Positions 1 to 9,109 of a DNA stretch of 64,000 bases are shown here, piece after piece. Location of the stretch: NCBI RefSeq assembly GCF_009258225.1, contig NZ_CP043617.1:1178001-1242000 (forward strand), given 5' to 3'. A program made the translations under genes and the position numbers. This DNA is from Sulfurimonas lithotrophica (GTDB lineage Bacteria > Campylobacterota > Campylobacteria > Campylobacterales > Sulfurimonadaceae). The first letter of the stretch is position 1. Each line of letters opens with the position of its first letter. The notes under the pieces were generated by a model. That model ran no database searches. It saw only the letters and a program-made list of their open reading frames with translations, and was not told where the DNA came from.

Positions 1-577
1 AACCTTTATGCTCTAAAGCTTTGATCATGATTTTCTCTAACTTTTTAGGATCTAACATTGACTCACGTCCTACAAAAGATGCACCAGCAGCTATAGCTAA
101 GTTAGATGCATTAAAAGTTGGATCGATATTTCCGGCTTTTTGTGATACAGTCCACATACCCTGAGGTGTAGTAGGTGAAGTCTGAGAATTTGTTAAACCG
201 TAGATAAAGTTATTAATAACAATTAAAGTCATATCTATATTTCTTCTGCAAGAGTGGATAGTATGGTTACCACCGATTGCAAGTGTATCACCGTCACCAC
301 CGACACAAACTACTAATTTATCAGGAAAAGCCAATTTAACACCTGTACCGTATGCAACAGTACGACCGTGTGTAGTATGAATAGTATTAAAGTCAACATA
401 AGAAGAAAATCTTCCTGAACAACCAATACCGGAAACTACACATACGTCATCTTGGTTTACCCCCATTTTGTCAATTGCACGGATGAATGCTTTTAAAATA
501 ACACCATCACCACAACCCCAACACCATAGTGTCGGCATTTTTTCAAGTCTTAAATATTTATCGTAATTAAATGCCAT
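1..577 (-). CDS. oorB: 2-oxoglutarate:ferredoxin oxidoreductase, beta subunit (3' end outside window)
   Basis: Thiamine-diphosphate subunit of the ferredoxin-dependent 2-oxoglutarate oxidoreductase, which interconverts 2-oxoglutarate and succinyl-CoA plus CO2 with reduced ferredoxin. The reading frame from the ATG at 577 runs off the left edge after about 192 residues. It carries the N-terminal cysteine motif WCWGCGDG and the diphosphate/Mg-binding segment GGDGDTLAIGGNH followed by NNFIYGLTN, typical of OorB/KorB. The start lies one base after the oorA stop, so translation is probably coupled. The gamma subunit (oorC) would be expected further left. Family assignment is firm; direction of flux is not readable from sequence. 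Confidence 0.95.
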   Translation of the reverse strand, partial: MAFNYDKYLRLEKMPTLWCWGCGDGVILKAFIRAIDKMGVNQDDVCVVSGIGCSGRFSSYVDFNTIHTTHGRTVAYGTGVKLAFPDKLVVCVGGDGDTLAIGGNHTIHSCRRNIDMTLIVINNFIYGLTNSQTSPTTPQGMWTVSQKAGNIDPTFNASNLAIAAGASFVGRESMLDPKKLEKIMIKALEHKG

Positions 578-578
578 C

Positions 579-1724
579 TTAGAATACCTCTTTTACTTTG
601 TTTACAATTTCATATGGTGATATTGCTCTACCATTAACTTTATAAAGACCTTCAATGTCAAGTCTTTGAGAAACTCTTTCAACTTCTTCAGTGTATTGTC
701 TAATATTAAGCTCAACACATAATACATTTTTAACTTTATCGGTAAAGTGTTTAATTCTATCTGCCGGTGAAGGCCATAATGTAATCGGTCTAAATAAACC
801 AGCTTTAATTCCATCAGCTCTTAAGTGACGAATCGCCTCTTTAGCAGCTAGAGAAACTGAACCGTAAGCAACAATTAAAACATCATTTTCTTCTAAATCA
901 TCACACATAAATTCTTCGTTAAGTTCTAACTCATCAGTATGAGCCATAACTTTGTCTTCAAGTCTTTGAATAAGTTTTCTACAAGTTTCAATCTCTTCTG
1001 TAGGGAAACCTTTTGCATCATGATGAAGACCGGTAAAGTGGTATCTATAACCTTCAAACATTGGATTAAGAACCGCTGGCTCTGTTGGACCACATTCATA
1101 CGGTCTATAATCTTCAGGAGCACCTTCGAATTTTTTACGAGGTACAATTCCAGCTTGTACTTCTTCTACAGTCGGTAGCATTGCCTTACCGTGCATATGT
1201 CCTAATGTTTCATCTGTTAAAACAATAACAGGTTGCATGAAACGATCAGCTAAGTTGAATGCACGAACAACTTCAGTATAACACTCAGCTAAGTTTCCGG
1301 CACATAAAGTGATTGAACGATAATCACCGTGAGACGGATTTCTTGCTTGTCTAACATCACCTTGAGATACACGAGTTGGAAGACCGGTTGATGGACCACC
1401 ACGCATAACATTTACTAAAACTAAAGGAACTTCAGCCATTTGAGCTAAACCTAAATTTTCAGCTTTAAGCGATACACCTGGACCAGATGTTGCAGTCATA
1501 GTGCGAACACCGCCCATACCAGCACCGATAGCAGCACAAATACCTGCTATCTCATCTTCCATTTGAATTGCAGCCCCACCTTCTTTTGGTAAAAGGTCAG
1601 AAATTGTATGCATAATCTCACTTGATGGTGTAATTGGATAACCACCAAAAAATTTACAACCGGCATCAACTGCAGCTCTTGCAGATAGATCGTTACCGGT
1701 AGATATTACTTCTCTAGTTGCCAT
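579..1724 (-). CDS. oorA: 2-oxoglutarate:ferredoxin oxidoreductase, alpha subunit
   Basis: Alpha subunit (381 residues) of the OorDABC complex, the pyrimidine-binding and CoA-facing half of the enzyme. The N-terminal region has the signature GYPITPSSEIMH and the following MEDEIAGICAAIGAGMGG, then TATSGPGVSLKAE, all typical of the alpha domain of 2-oxoacid:ferredoxin oxidoreductases. The C-terminal part (about 280-375) is the transketolase-C-like domain. The start overlaps the oorD stop by one base (TAATG arrangement) and its stop lies one base before oorB, so the three subunits are one translational unit. In Sulfurimonas-type organisms this enzyme serves the reductive TCA cycle; that role is inference here. 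Confidence 0.96.
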   Translation of the reverse strand: MATREVISTGNDLSARAAVDAGCKFFGGYPITPSSEIMHTISDLLPKEGGAAIQMEDEIAGICAAIGAGMGGVRTMTATSGPGVSLKAENLGLAQMAEVPLVLVNVMRGGPSTGLPTRVSQGDVRQARNPSHGDYRSITLCAGNLAECYTEVVRAFNLADRFMQPVIVLTDETLGHMHGKAMLPTVEEVQAGIVPRKKFEGAPEDYRPYECGPTEPAVLNPMFEGYRYHFTGLHHDAKGFPTEEIETCRKLIQRLEDKVMAHTDELELNEEFMCDDLEENDVLIVAYGSVSLAAKEAIRHLRADGIKAGLFRPITLWPSPADRIKHFTDKVKNVLCVELNIRQYTEEVERVSQRLDIEGLYKVNGRAISPYEIVNKVKEVF

Positions 1725-2071
1725 TATTTAACTCCTTGCTCAAGTGACATATAGTTGTTTGCAACAATCTTAGCTTGACGTTCTTTAGATTCGTCCGTAA
1801 GTTTCGCAAAACTGTATCCAGCTTCTTTATATTCCTTTTTATCTGCTACATATATAGCAAAATCAGGACATGAAATTTCACATTCCATACAGCCGATACA
1901 AGCTTCAGGGTGATCAACAGATATCATAGCACCAAGAGTCGATGATGATTCGTATTTCATTCCAAGTACACCTGATGGACATACAGACACACAAATATCA
2001 CAAGCTTTACAATTATTTGTATTTACCCATACAGGCTGATTACCTGGGTTTTTAGTTTCAAAAGTTCCCAT
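1724..2071 (-). CDS. oorD: 2-oxoglutarate:ferredoxin oxidoreductase, delta (ferredoxin) subunit
   Basis: Small electron-transfer subunit of 115 residues with two [4Fe-4S] ferredoxin motifs, CKACDICVSVCP at about residues 22-33 and CIGCMECEISCP at about 58-69. It carries electrons between the alpha/beta catalytic pair and free ferredoxin. A good Shine-Dalgarno (GGAGAA) precedes the ATG. It is the first gene of the oor group and is separated from sucD by 173 bases that contain a perfect inverted repeat, so it may have its own promoter. Confidence 0.95.
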   Translation of the reverse strand: MGTFETKNPGNQPVWVNTNNCKACDICVSVCPSGVLGMKYESSSTLGAMISVDHPEACIGCMECEISCPDFAIYVADKKEYKEAGYSFAKLTDESKERQAKIVANNYMSLEQGVK

Positions 2072-2132
2072 TTATTCTCCTATTTTTATATTTAAAACTC
2101 TACACCTAAAATAGATTGTAAAGCTTAAATTT

Positions 2133-2138
2133 ATTATC
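2133..2138 (-). promoter_or_regulatory. possible -10 box for oorDABC
   Basis: GATAAT on the minus strand, about 62 bases upstream of the oorD start, in the only sizeable gap of the mdh-to-oor cluster. No clear -35 is visible. The spacing suits a promoter but the match is one of several AT-rich hexamers. Confidence 0.35.
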
Positions 2139-2196
2139 CCTAAGAAGGATAACTTAGTTTTCTTAAATATCCTCTAAGCTGTGCTAATGACGCTTA

Positions 2197-2221
2197 ATAA
2201 TGTAACGTTTTGTTACATTAT
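2197..2221. promoter_or_regulatory. perfect 10-bp inverted repeat between sucD and oorD
   Basis: The arms ATAATGTAAC and GTTACATTAT are separated by five bases. No run of T follows on either strand, so it does not look like an intrinsic terminator. It could be an operator for a dimeric regulator (the core TGTAAC-N5-GTTACA resembles Crp/Fnr-type half-site geometry), or an mRNA stem that adjusts sucCD versus oorDABC expression. Function is not established. Confidence 0.6.
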
Positions 2222-2244
2222 GAGGCTCGCACTGTTTCTTAAAG

Positions 2245-3117
2245 TTACTTATTTAAAACTTCTGATACAGCTTTTCCAATATCAGCAGGTGACACAACTA
2301 CTTTGACACCGGCAGCTTCTAAAGCATCCATTTTCTCTTTTGCAGTGCCTGCACCACCTGATACGATAGCACCAGCGTGACCCATACGTTTACCTTTAGG
2401 TGCAGTTTGACCTGCAATAAATGCAACAACAGGTTTAGTTATTTGTTCTTTAATAAGCTTAGCTGCTTGAATTTCAAGGTCTCCACCAATCTCACCAATC
2501 ATAACGATTGCTTCTGTTTCAGGATCTGCTTCAAACATCGGTAAAATTTGTTTATATGAAAGACCGATAATTGGATCTCCACCGATACCGACGGCTGTAG
2601 TAATTCCGTATCCTTCATTACATACTTGGTTAGCACCCTCGTATGTTAATGTACCGGATTTTGAAATAAGCCCAACATTACCTTTTTTGAAAATCATACC
2701 AGGCATAATTCCAATTTTACACTCTTCAGCAGTAATGATACCGGGACAGTTTGGACCAATAGTTTTCATATTGTGTTTAACCGCATAAGCTTTAGCCGCT
2801 TGCATATCGCGTACAGGTGCACCCTCTGTGATAATTACTGCAAGCTCAATTCCAGCTTCGGCTGCTTCCATAACTGCATCTGCAACAAAAACAGGTGGAA
2901 CAAAAATCATAGAAACAGTAGCACCTGTAGCACTTACAGCTTCTTTTACCGTATTAAACACAGGTTTGCCTAAATGTTCTTGTCCGCCTTTGTTTGGTGT
3001 AACACCGCCAACGATGTTTGTACCGTATGCTATACATTGTTCAGCGTGGAAAGAACCCTCTTTCCCTGTAAAACCTTGAACAATTACTTTTGTATCTTTA
3101 TTTACTAAAATGCTCAT
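2245..3117 (-). CDS. sucD: succinyl-CoA synthetase (ligase), alpha subunit
   Basis: Alpha subunit (290 residues) of succinate-CoA ligase, which interconverts succinyl-CoA and succinate with formation or use of nucleoside triphosphate. The N-terminal CoA-binding Rossmann domain has [15 protein letters not shown]. The ligase domain has GPNCPGII and the phospho-histidine segment [10 protein letters not shown] (His about 245). Length equals the family norm. It lies 33 bases downstream of sucC. The segment after its stop holds the inverted repeat before oorD. Confidence 0.97.
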   Translation of the reverse strand: MSILVNKDTKVIVQGFTGKEGSFHAEQCIAYGTNIVGGVTPNKGGQEHLGKPVFNTVKEAVSATGATVSMIFVPPVFVADAVMEAAEAGIELAVIITEGAPVRDMQAAKAYAVKHNMKTIGPNCPGIITAEECKIGIMPGMIFKKGNVGLISKSGTLTYEGANQVCNEGYGITTAVGIGGDPIIGLSYKQILPMFEADPETEAIVMIGEIGGDLEIQAAKLIKEQITKPVVAFIAGQTAPKGKRMGHAGAIVSGGAGTAKEKMDALEAAGVKVVVSPADIGKAVSEVLNK

Positions 3118-3150
3118 ATTAAATTACTCTCCTTTTCTAAAGAAACTTCA

Positions 3151-4323
3151 CTAAGCTTGTTTTGCTGCAGCTACTGCTTTTGCAGCACCGTCAGCTAAAT
3201 CTGTTGCAGCTATAACATTTGATATATTTGCATTTTTTAGAATTTCTGCCGCTTCAGGTGCATTTGTACCATCTAAACGAACAACTACAGGAACATGTAC
3301 ATCAGTAAGTTTAGTAGCTTCTAATATACCGTTTGCAATACGATCACAACGAACGATTCCACCAAAAATATTTACGAAAATTGCTTTAACATTTGGATTT
3401 TTTAGAATTATCTCAAAACCTTTTGCAACTGTTTCAGCATTTGCACTACCACCAACATCTAGGAAGTTTGCAGGTGTACCACCCATATAGTTAATAGTAT
3501 CCATAGTACCCATTGCAAGACCTGCACCGTTTACCATACAACCAATTTCACCATCAAGTGATACATAAGAAAGACCATATTGACTTGCCTCACGCTCATC
3601 AGCATCCTCCTCACTTAAATCTCTCATATCTTCAATATCTTGGTGACGACCTAATGCAGAATCATCAAATCCCATTTTTCCATCTAGTGCTAAGAATTCA
3701 CCGGAACCAGTTTTGATTAATGGATTAATCTCAATCATCTCAGCATCGTTTTCCATATATACTTTATATAAAGCCTGAGCGAATTTAATAAATGCACCCT
3801 GCTCTTTTTTATCAGTAATACCTAACCCAAATACTAATTCACGACCGTGAAAACCTTGAAAACCAACAGCAGGATCAACTGCAACTTTAATGATTTTTTC
3901 AGGTGATTCTTCAGCAACTTTTTCAATCTCCATACCACCCTCAGTAGAAGCCATGATTACAGGCATCTCACGAGCGCGGTCAAGTACTACACCAAGATAA
4001 AGTTCATCTTTAATGTCAGCACCCTCTTCTATATATACCTTATGTACTTCTTTACCTTCAGGTCCTGTTTGGTGAGTAACAAGTTGCATACCTAGTATTT
4101 CACTAGCCAATTGTTTAACTTCATCTTTACTTTTTGCAAGTTTAACACCACCGCCTAAACCGCGACCACCAGCGTGAATTTGAGCTTTTACAACCCAAAT
4201 GTTTCCACCAAGTTCTTCTGCGTTACGAGCAGCTTGTTCCGGTGTATTTGCAACAATACCGCGAGGTGTCGGCACACCATATTTAGCAAAAATTTGTTTT
4301 GCTTGATATTCATGTATATTCAT
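3151..4323 (-). CDS. sucC: succinyl-CoA synthetase (ligase), beta subunit
   Basis: Beta subunit (390 residues; usual length about 388) with an N-terminal ATP-grasp fold (MNIHEYQAKQIFAKYG, then VVKAQIHAGGRGLGGGVK) and a C-terminal CoA-ligase domain containing NIFGGIVRCDRIA. It supplies the nucleotide and succinate sites of the SucCD complex. It follows fumC by 27 bases with a clear GGAG ribosome site, so it sits in the mdh-fumC-sucCD operon. Confidence 0.97.
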   Translation of the reverse strand: MNIHEYQAKQIFAKYGVPTPRGIVANTPEQAARNAEELGGNIWVVKAQIHAGGRGLGGGVKLAKSKDEVKQLASEILGMQLVTHQTGPEGKEVHKVYIEEGADIKDELYLGVVLDRAREMPVIMASTEGGMEIEKVAEESPEKIIKVAVDPAVGFQGFHGRELVFGLGITDKKEQGAFIKFAQALYKVYMENDAEMIEINPLIKTGSGEFLALDGKMGFDDSALGRHQDIEDMRDLSEEDADEREASQYGLSYVSLDGEIGCMVNGAGLAMGTMDTINYMGGTPANFLDVGGSANAETVAKGFEIILKNPNVKAIFVNIFGGIVRCDRIANGILEATKLTDVHVPVVVRLDGTNAPEAAEILKNANISNVIAATDLADGAAKAVAAAKQA

Positions 4324-4350
4324 TTATTCTCCTTATTTTAAAGTGGTTAT

Positions 4351-5742
4351 TTACGCTTTAGGCGCAATCATATCTTCTGGTTTAACATACTCATCAAACT
4401 CTTCAGCAGTTAAAAGACCAAGCTCAATTGCCGTAGCTTTTAATGTAGAGTTGTTTTTATGTGCAGTTTTTGCAATTTTTGCCGCATTTTCATAACCGAT
4501 ATACGGGTTAAGTGCAGTAACTAACATTAATGAGTCATGTAAATAGTGGTCTATTTTTGCATCAACAGGCATAATACCAACAGCTGCATTGTCGTTAAAA
4601 GAAATAATAGAATCACTTAATAATCTTACAGATTGTAAAAAGTTATATGCAATAACAGGCTTAAATACATTTAACTCAAAGTTACCTTGACTAGCCGCAA
4701 AACCGATAGTCGCATCATTGCCCATAACTTGGCAAGCTACCATAGTTACTGCTTCAGACTGAGTAGGATTTACTTTACCAGGCATAATTGAAGAACCGGG
4801 CTCGTTTTCAGGAATTGTAATCTCACCTAAACCACATCTAGGCCCAGATGCCAACCATCTTACATCGTTAGCAATTTTCATCATATCCGCAGCAAGTGCT
4901 TTTAGGGCACCGTGAGCAAATGTAAGCGCATCATGAGAAGTCAGCGCATGAAATTTATTTGGAGCGGTTATAAAATCATGTCCAGTAAGTTCTGATAGTT
5001 TAGCCGCTACTCTCTCTCCAAGTTCAGGGTGAGCGTTAAGTCCGGTTCCAACCGCAGTACCGCCAAGAGCAAGTTCGCGAACTGCTTCTAATGAATCTTT
5101 TGCCATTTTTTCACATTTACTTAGCATCTCAACCCAACCACTAATCTCTTGACCTAGAGTTAAAGGAGTTGCATCTTGAAGGTGAGTACGTCCTATTTTT
5201 ACAATAGAATCAAACGCTTCACTCTTAGCTTGCAGTGTTGCTTTTAACTTTGCAATCGCAGGTAACAAAGACTCTTCTACTGCAATAACAGATGCTACGT
5301 GCAATGCTGTAGGATATGTATCATTTGAAGATTGAGATTTATTTACATCATCATTTGGATGAACAAGCTTTTCAACTCTGAAATCTCCTCCAAGTATTTC
5401 CGTTGCACGGTTAGCTAATACTTCGTTGTTGTTCATATTTGATTGCGTACCTGAACCTGTTTGCCAAACAACTAAAGGATAGTTTCCATCCAGTTTACCT
5501 GCTAACATGTCATCGGCAGCTTGAGCAATAGCATCTGCTTTTTTAGCATCAAGTTTTCCAAGATCTTTATTTACAAGTGCAACCGCTTTTTTAAGATAAG
5601 AAAATGCTCTTGTAATTTCATAAGGCATTTTCTCTTCACCGATTTTAAAGTTTTGGATTGAACGTTGTGTCTGCGCAGCCCAATAAGCATCTACAGGTAC
5701 TTGCATCTCACCCATAGTGTCTTTTTCAATACGTGTACTCAA
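4351..5742 (-). CDS. fumC: class II fumarate hydratase
   Basis: Oxygen-stable, iron-free fumarase interconverting fumarate and malate. The signature [11 protein letters not shown] lies at about residues 315-325, and the segments [10 protein letters not shown] and [10 protein letters not shown] are present. A longer reading frame opens at a TTG at 5757, but the first five codons contain AAGGAG. A second TTG at 5742 sits six bases after that site, begins the family-typical [12 protein letters not shown], and lies just beyond the mdh stop, so 5742 is preferred (463 residues, close to E. coli FumC). The ribosome site is thus inside the last codons of mdh, implying translational coupling. Confidence 0.96.
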   Translation of the reverse strand: MSTRIEKDTMGEMQVPVDAYWAAQTQRSIQNFKIGEEKMPYEITRAFSYLKKAVALVNKDLGKLDAKKADAIAQAADDMLAGKLDGNYPLVVWQTGSGTQSNMNNNEVLANRATEILGGDFRVEKLVHPNDDVNKSQSSNDTYPTALHVASVIAVEESLLPAIAKLKATLQAKSEAFDSIVKIGRTHLQDATPLTLGQEISGWVEMLSKCEKMAKDSLEAVRELALGGTAVGTGLNAHPELGERVAAKLSELTGHDFITAPNKFHALTSHDALTFAHGALKALAADMMKIANDVRWLASGPRCGLGEITIPENEPGSSIMPGKVNPTQSEAVTMVACQVMGNDATIGFAASQGNFELNVFKPVIAYNFLQSVRLLSDSIISFNDNAAVGIMPVDAKIDHYLHDSLMLVTALNPYIGYENAAKIAKTAHKNNSTLKATAIELGLLTAEEFDEYVKPEDMIAPKA

Positions 5743-5743
5743 A

Positions 5744-6706
5744 TTATTCTCCTTCAAAAAATTTATTATTATTTAAAGAGTCAATTAGCTCCTGAACAGA
5801 TGCGCAAGAATTTTTAAACATATCTTTTTCTTTTTCATCCAATGTAACTTCGATAATTTTCTCAGCCCCGTTAGCTCCAAGCATTACAGGTACACCTGAA
5901 ACTACATCGTTATATCCGTATTCACCATCTAAATAAACGGCACAAGGGTGAATCTGTTTTGTATCTTTTAAAATTGCTTCAACCATAATTGCCGTAGATT
6001 TAGCAGGAGCATAATAAGCAGAACCTGTTTTTAAATAACCTACTATTTCTGCACCGCCGTGTCGAGTACGGTGAACAATTTCATTGATTTCATCATCGGT
6101 TAAAACATCTGACAAAGGTACACCGGCTACTGTAGAATAGCGAGGCAAAGGAACCATATCATCACCGTGTCCACCCATAACAGATGCACGTATTTGTCCG
6201 CCGCCGTAACCAAGCTTTTCTTGAATAAAGGCAGCCATACGAGAACTATCTAAAATTCCAGCCATACCGATAACACGGCTTCTATCAAATCCACTTTCCT
6301 TTAGAGCTACATAAGTCATAGCATCTAGCGGGTTAGAGACCATTATAATTATGGCATTCGGAGAATATTTTGCTATTCCTTGAATTACTTCTTTTGTGAT
6401 TTTTGCATTTATCATCAGTAAGTCGTCACGACTCATACCAGGTAAACGTGGGCTACCGGCAGTAACTACTACCACATCACAATCAGTAAGTTGAGATATG
6501 TCTTCAGCAACCGTAACAACGGTATGACTTCTAACCGCTGCTGCAGCTTGAGACATATCAAGGGCTTTACCTTTAGCTACTTCGATTTTATTGTCACGTA
6601 AAATAATCTCATGACAAGTACCAAGCATAGCTAGAGAGTAAGCAACGGTAGCACCGACATTACCTGCACCGACAATACCTACTCTCTTCCCTCTTTCTTT
6701 ATTCAT
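5744..6706 (-). CDS. mdh: malate dehydrogenase (lactate/malate dehydrogenase family)
   Basis: NAD-dependent malate dehydrogenase of the LDH-like type, 320 residues. The N-terminal dinucleotide motif is [17 protein letters not shown]. The mobile loop [12 protein letters not shown] has the arginine that selects dicarboxylic substrate, [10 protein letters not shown] follows, and the catalytic histidine is in [11 protein letters not shown]. It is the first gene of the mdh-fumC-sucC-sucD group, with AAGGAG before the ATG and a TATAAT box 25 bases upstream. Confidence 0.95.
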   Translation of the reverse strand: MNKERGKRVGIVGAGNVGATVAYSLAMLGTCHEIILRDNKIEVAKGKALDMSQAAAAVRSHTVVTVAEDISQLTDCDVVVVTAGSPRLPGMSRDDLLMINAKITKEVIQGIAKYSPNAIIIMVSNPLDAMTYVALKESGFDRSRVIGMAGILDSSRMAAFIQEKLGYGGGQIRASVMGGHGDDMVPLPRYSTVAGVPLSDVLTDDEINEIVHRTRHGGAEIVGYLKTGSAYYAPAKSTAIMVEAILKDTKQIHPCAVYLDGEYGYNDVVSGVPVMLGANGAEKIIEVTLDEKEKDMFKNSCASVQELIDSLNNNKFFEGE

Positions 6707-6730
6707 ACTTACTCCTTAAATTTTACTTCT

Positions 6731-6736
6731 ATTATA
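6731..6736 (-). promoter_or_regulatory. -10 box of the mdh-fumC-sucCD operon
   Basis: TATAAT on the minus strand, 25 bases upstream of the mdh ATG and downstream of the icd terminator. There is no evident -35, which is usual for campylobacterotal sigma-70 promoters. Confidence 0.65.
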
Positions 6737-6757
6737 AAACTATCAGTATAGTTTCAT

Positions 6758-6788
6758 AAAAAAAGCAAAATGAGGGAAAATCCCTCAT
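6758..6788 (-). terminator. intrinsic terminator of icd
   Basis: A 7-8 bp stem (TGAGGGA/TCCCTCA at 6771-6777 and 6781-6787, loop of three) is followed on the minus strand by T-rich sequence. It lies directly after the icd stop and before the mdh promoter, so icd is a separate transcription unit. Confidence 0.8.
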
Positions 6789-6799
6789 AATACTTACAC

Positions 6800-8974
6800 T
6801 TATATAGCGTCTATTATAGCGTTAAGTGTTGCAGATGGACGCATTGCAGCTTCAGCTTTTGCATCATCAGGATGAAAATACCCTCCAACATCTTGGGCTT
6901 TACCCTCAACAGACATAAGTTCTGACATAATTTGCTCTTCTTTTTCCGTTAACTCTTTAGCAACTGAAGCAAATTTAGCAGCTAACTCAGTATTATCTGA
7001 TTCAGCTAAAGCTTTTGCCCAGTATTGTGCTACATAAAAATGAGAAGCTTTATTATCAGGTTCACCACACTTTCTTGATGGAGCTTTATTATTATCCAAA
7101 TAACCCTCATTTGCAGTATCTAAAGCAGCTGTAACTGCAGCTAGTTTATCAGAGTCATGTTTTTGAGCAATAAATCTTAAAGATTCAGCTAATGCTAAAA
7201 ATTCACCAAGTGAATCCCAACGCAAGTGTCCTTCAGCTAAAAATTGATCAACATGTTTAGGAGCAGATCCACCCGCACCTGTTTCATATAAACCACCACC
7301 TGCAATTAATGGAACTATTGAAAGCATTTTAGCAGATGTACCAAGCTCTAAAATCGGATACATATCAGTTAAATGATCACGTAAAACGTTACCTGTTACA
7401 GCGATAGTATTTTCACCTCTACGGATACGCTCATTTGTAAAACGTGTAGCATCCGTAACATTCATAATTCTAATATCAAGTCCGGATGTGTCATGATCTT
7501 TTAAGTACATATTTACTTTTTTAATCATCTCAGCATCGTGAGCACGGTTTTCGTCTAACCAGAATACTGCAGGATAACCTTCAATACGAGTTCTCTCAAC
7601 TGTTAAACGAACCCAGTCTTTGATAGGGATGTCTTTAGCACGGCTCATTCTCCAGATATCACCAGCCTCACAATCAAAACTCATAAGTTCAGTCCCGTCT
7701 TGGGCAGTTACAGTAACTTTACCGGCTTCTGCAAGTTCAAAAGTAGTTGGGTGAGAACCGTACTCTTCAGCTTTTTGAGCCATTAGACCTATATTTTGCA
7801 TAGTACCCATTGTAGATACGTCGTATTGACCGTTTTTAACACAATCAGCTACCATCTCAGCATGAAACATTGCATAAGTAGAATCAGGTATAACAGCTAC
7901 AGTTTCTAATGCTGCACCTGTTCTATCCCACTGCTTACCGCCTTCACGAACAACAACAGGCATAGATGCATCGATAATAATATCATTTGAAGCATTAAAG
8001 TTAGTAGTCCCTTTATCCGAATCAACCATAGCAATTTTAGGTGCATCTGCATCTACAACTGTTTGAAATGCCGATTTAATCTCAGCTTCTTTTGAATGAC
8101 CTGCGATTTTTTTCTCTAAATCACTCATACCAAGATTTGGATTTACACCTAATTCTTTGAATGTATCGGCATATTTAGCAAATACGTCTTCAAAAAAGAT
8201 TTCAAAACCGTGACCAAACATAATAGGGTCAGATATTTTCATCATAGTAGCTTTTAAGTGAAGTGACCAAATTAGACCTTCGGCTTTTGCTTCATCTATT
8301 GTTTTTCTATAAAATTCACGTAAAGCTTTAACAGACATAAAAGTACCGTCTAAAATCTCACCTTCAAGTGCATCGATAGATTTAAGCTCTTTGCCGTTTA
8401 AAGCAATAGTTACTTTTTGATTCTTATTCATAGTAACAGATTTTTCATTACCGTAAAAGTCACCGTTTCCACCCATATGAGCTACACGTGCTTTAGAGTT
8501 TTCAGAATAATCTTTAAGTCTATGAGGATTTTTTTGAGCAAAATTCTTAACAGCTTTAGCAGCACGACGATCAGAGTTACCTTCACGAAGAACAGGATTA
8601 ACTGCAGAACCTAAACAAACACTATATTTAGCTTGAATTTCTTCTTCCTCGGCATTTGCCGGATTTTCAGGATAATTAGGAATATCATAACCCTGTCCTT
8701 GAAGTTCAGCTATACAATCTTTTAGTTGACCTACAGATGCTGAGATGTTTGGAAGCTTGATAATATTTCCATCTTCTTGAAGTACCACTTCACCTAATTT
8801 AGATAAATTGTCTTCAGCTAAACCCATAGCTGCAAGTACACGACCCGCTAGTGAGATATCACTTGTAACTACTTCAACGCCTGCTTCTTTTGTAAACGCA
8901 TTTACGATAGGTAGTAACGAATAAGTTGCCAAAGCCGGAGCTTCATCAATCTTTGACCAAATTATTTTTGACAT
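6800..8974 (-). CDS. icd: monomeric NADP-dependent isocitrate dehydrogenase
   Basis: Large monomeric-type isocitrate dehydrogenase (IDH-II class), 724 residues, converting isocitrate and 2-oxoglutarate. It begins MSKIIWSKIDEAPALATYSLLP and contains the family-specific blocks MSDPIMFGHG-like (SDPIMFGHGFEIFFEDVF), NFNASNDIIIDASMPVVVR and GAGGSAPKHVDQF. An ATG at 8980 also exists, but the AAGGA site abuts it directly. The ATG at 8974 has normal six-base spacing and gives the family N-terminus. It has its own terminator; neighbours are TCA-cycle genes. Confidence 0.95.
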   Translation of the reverse strand: MSKIIWSKIDEAPALATYSLLPIVNAFTKEAGVEVVTSDISLAGRVLAAMGLAEDNLSKLGEVVLQEDGNIIKLPNISASVGQLKDCIAELQGQGYDIPNYPENPANAEEEEIQAKYSVCLGSAVNPVLREGNSDRRAAKAVKNFAQKNPHRLKDYSENSKARVAHMGGNGDFYGNEKSVTMNKNQKVTIALNGKELKSIDALEGEILDGTFMSVKALREFYRKTIDEAKAEGLIWSLHLKATMMKISDPIMFGHGFEIFFEDVFAKYADTFKELGVNPNLGMSDLEKKIAGHSKEAEIKSAFQTVVDADAPKIAMVDSDKGTTNFNASNDIIIDASMPVVVREGGKQWDRTGAALETVAVIPDSTYAMFHAEMVADCVKNGQYDVSTMGTMQNIGLMAQKAEEYGSHPTTFELAEAGKVTVTAQDGTELMSFDCEAGDIWRMSRAKDIPIKDWVRLTVERTRIEGYPAVFWLDENRAHDAEMIKKVNMYLKDHDTSGLDIRIMNVTDATRFTNERIRRGENTIAVTGNVLRDHLTDMYPILELGTSAKMLSIVPLIAGGGLYETGAGGSAPKHVDQFLAEGHLRWDSLGEFLALAESLRFIAQKHDSDKLAAVTAALDTANEGYLDNNKAPSRKCGEPDNKASHFYVAQYWAKALAESDNTELAAKFASVAKELTEKEEQIMSELMSVEGKAQDVGGYFHPDDAKAEAAMRPSATLNAIIDAI

Positions 8975-9109
8975 TTTCATTCCTTCGAATAGGGTAATTT
9001 AATTCCTAAAGTTTGTATAACTTACGGATATGTAACACAAATCATACTAAGTTTAATCTAATAATTATCATCAAAAATTGTAAAGATGGATTTATTTAAA
9101 AGATATGTT

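Noticed and set aside
9031-9040. TGTAACACAA upstream of icd as a partner of the sucD/oorD palindrome
   Set aside because: Half-site only, with no matching inverted arm; too short to claim a shared regulator.
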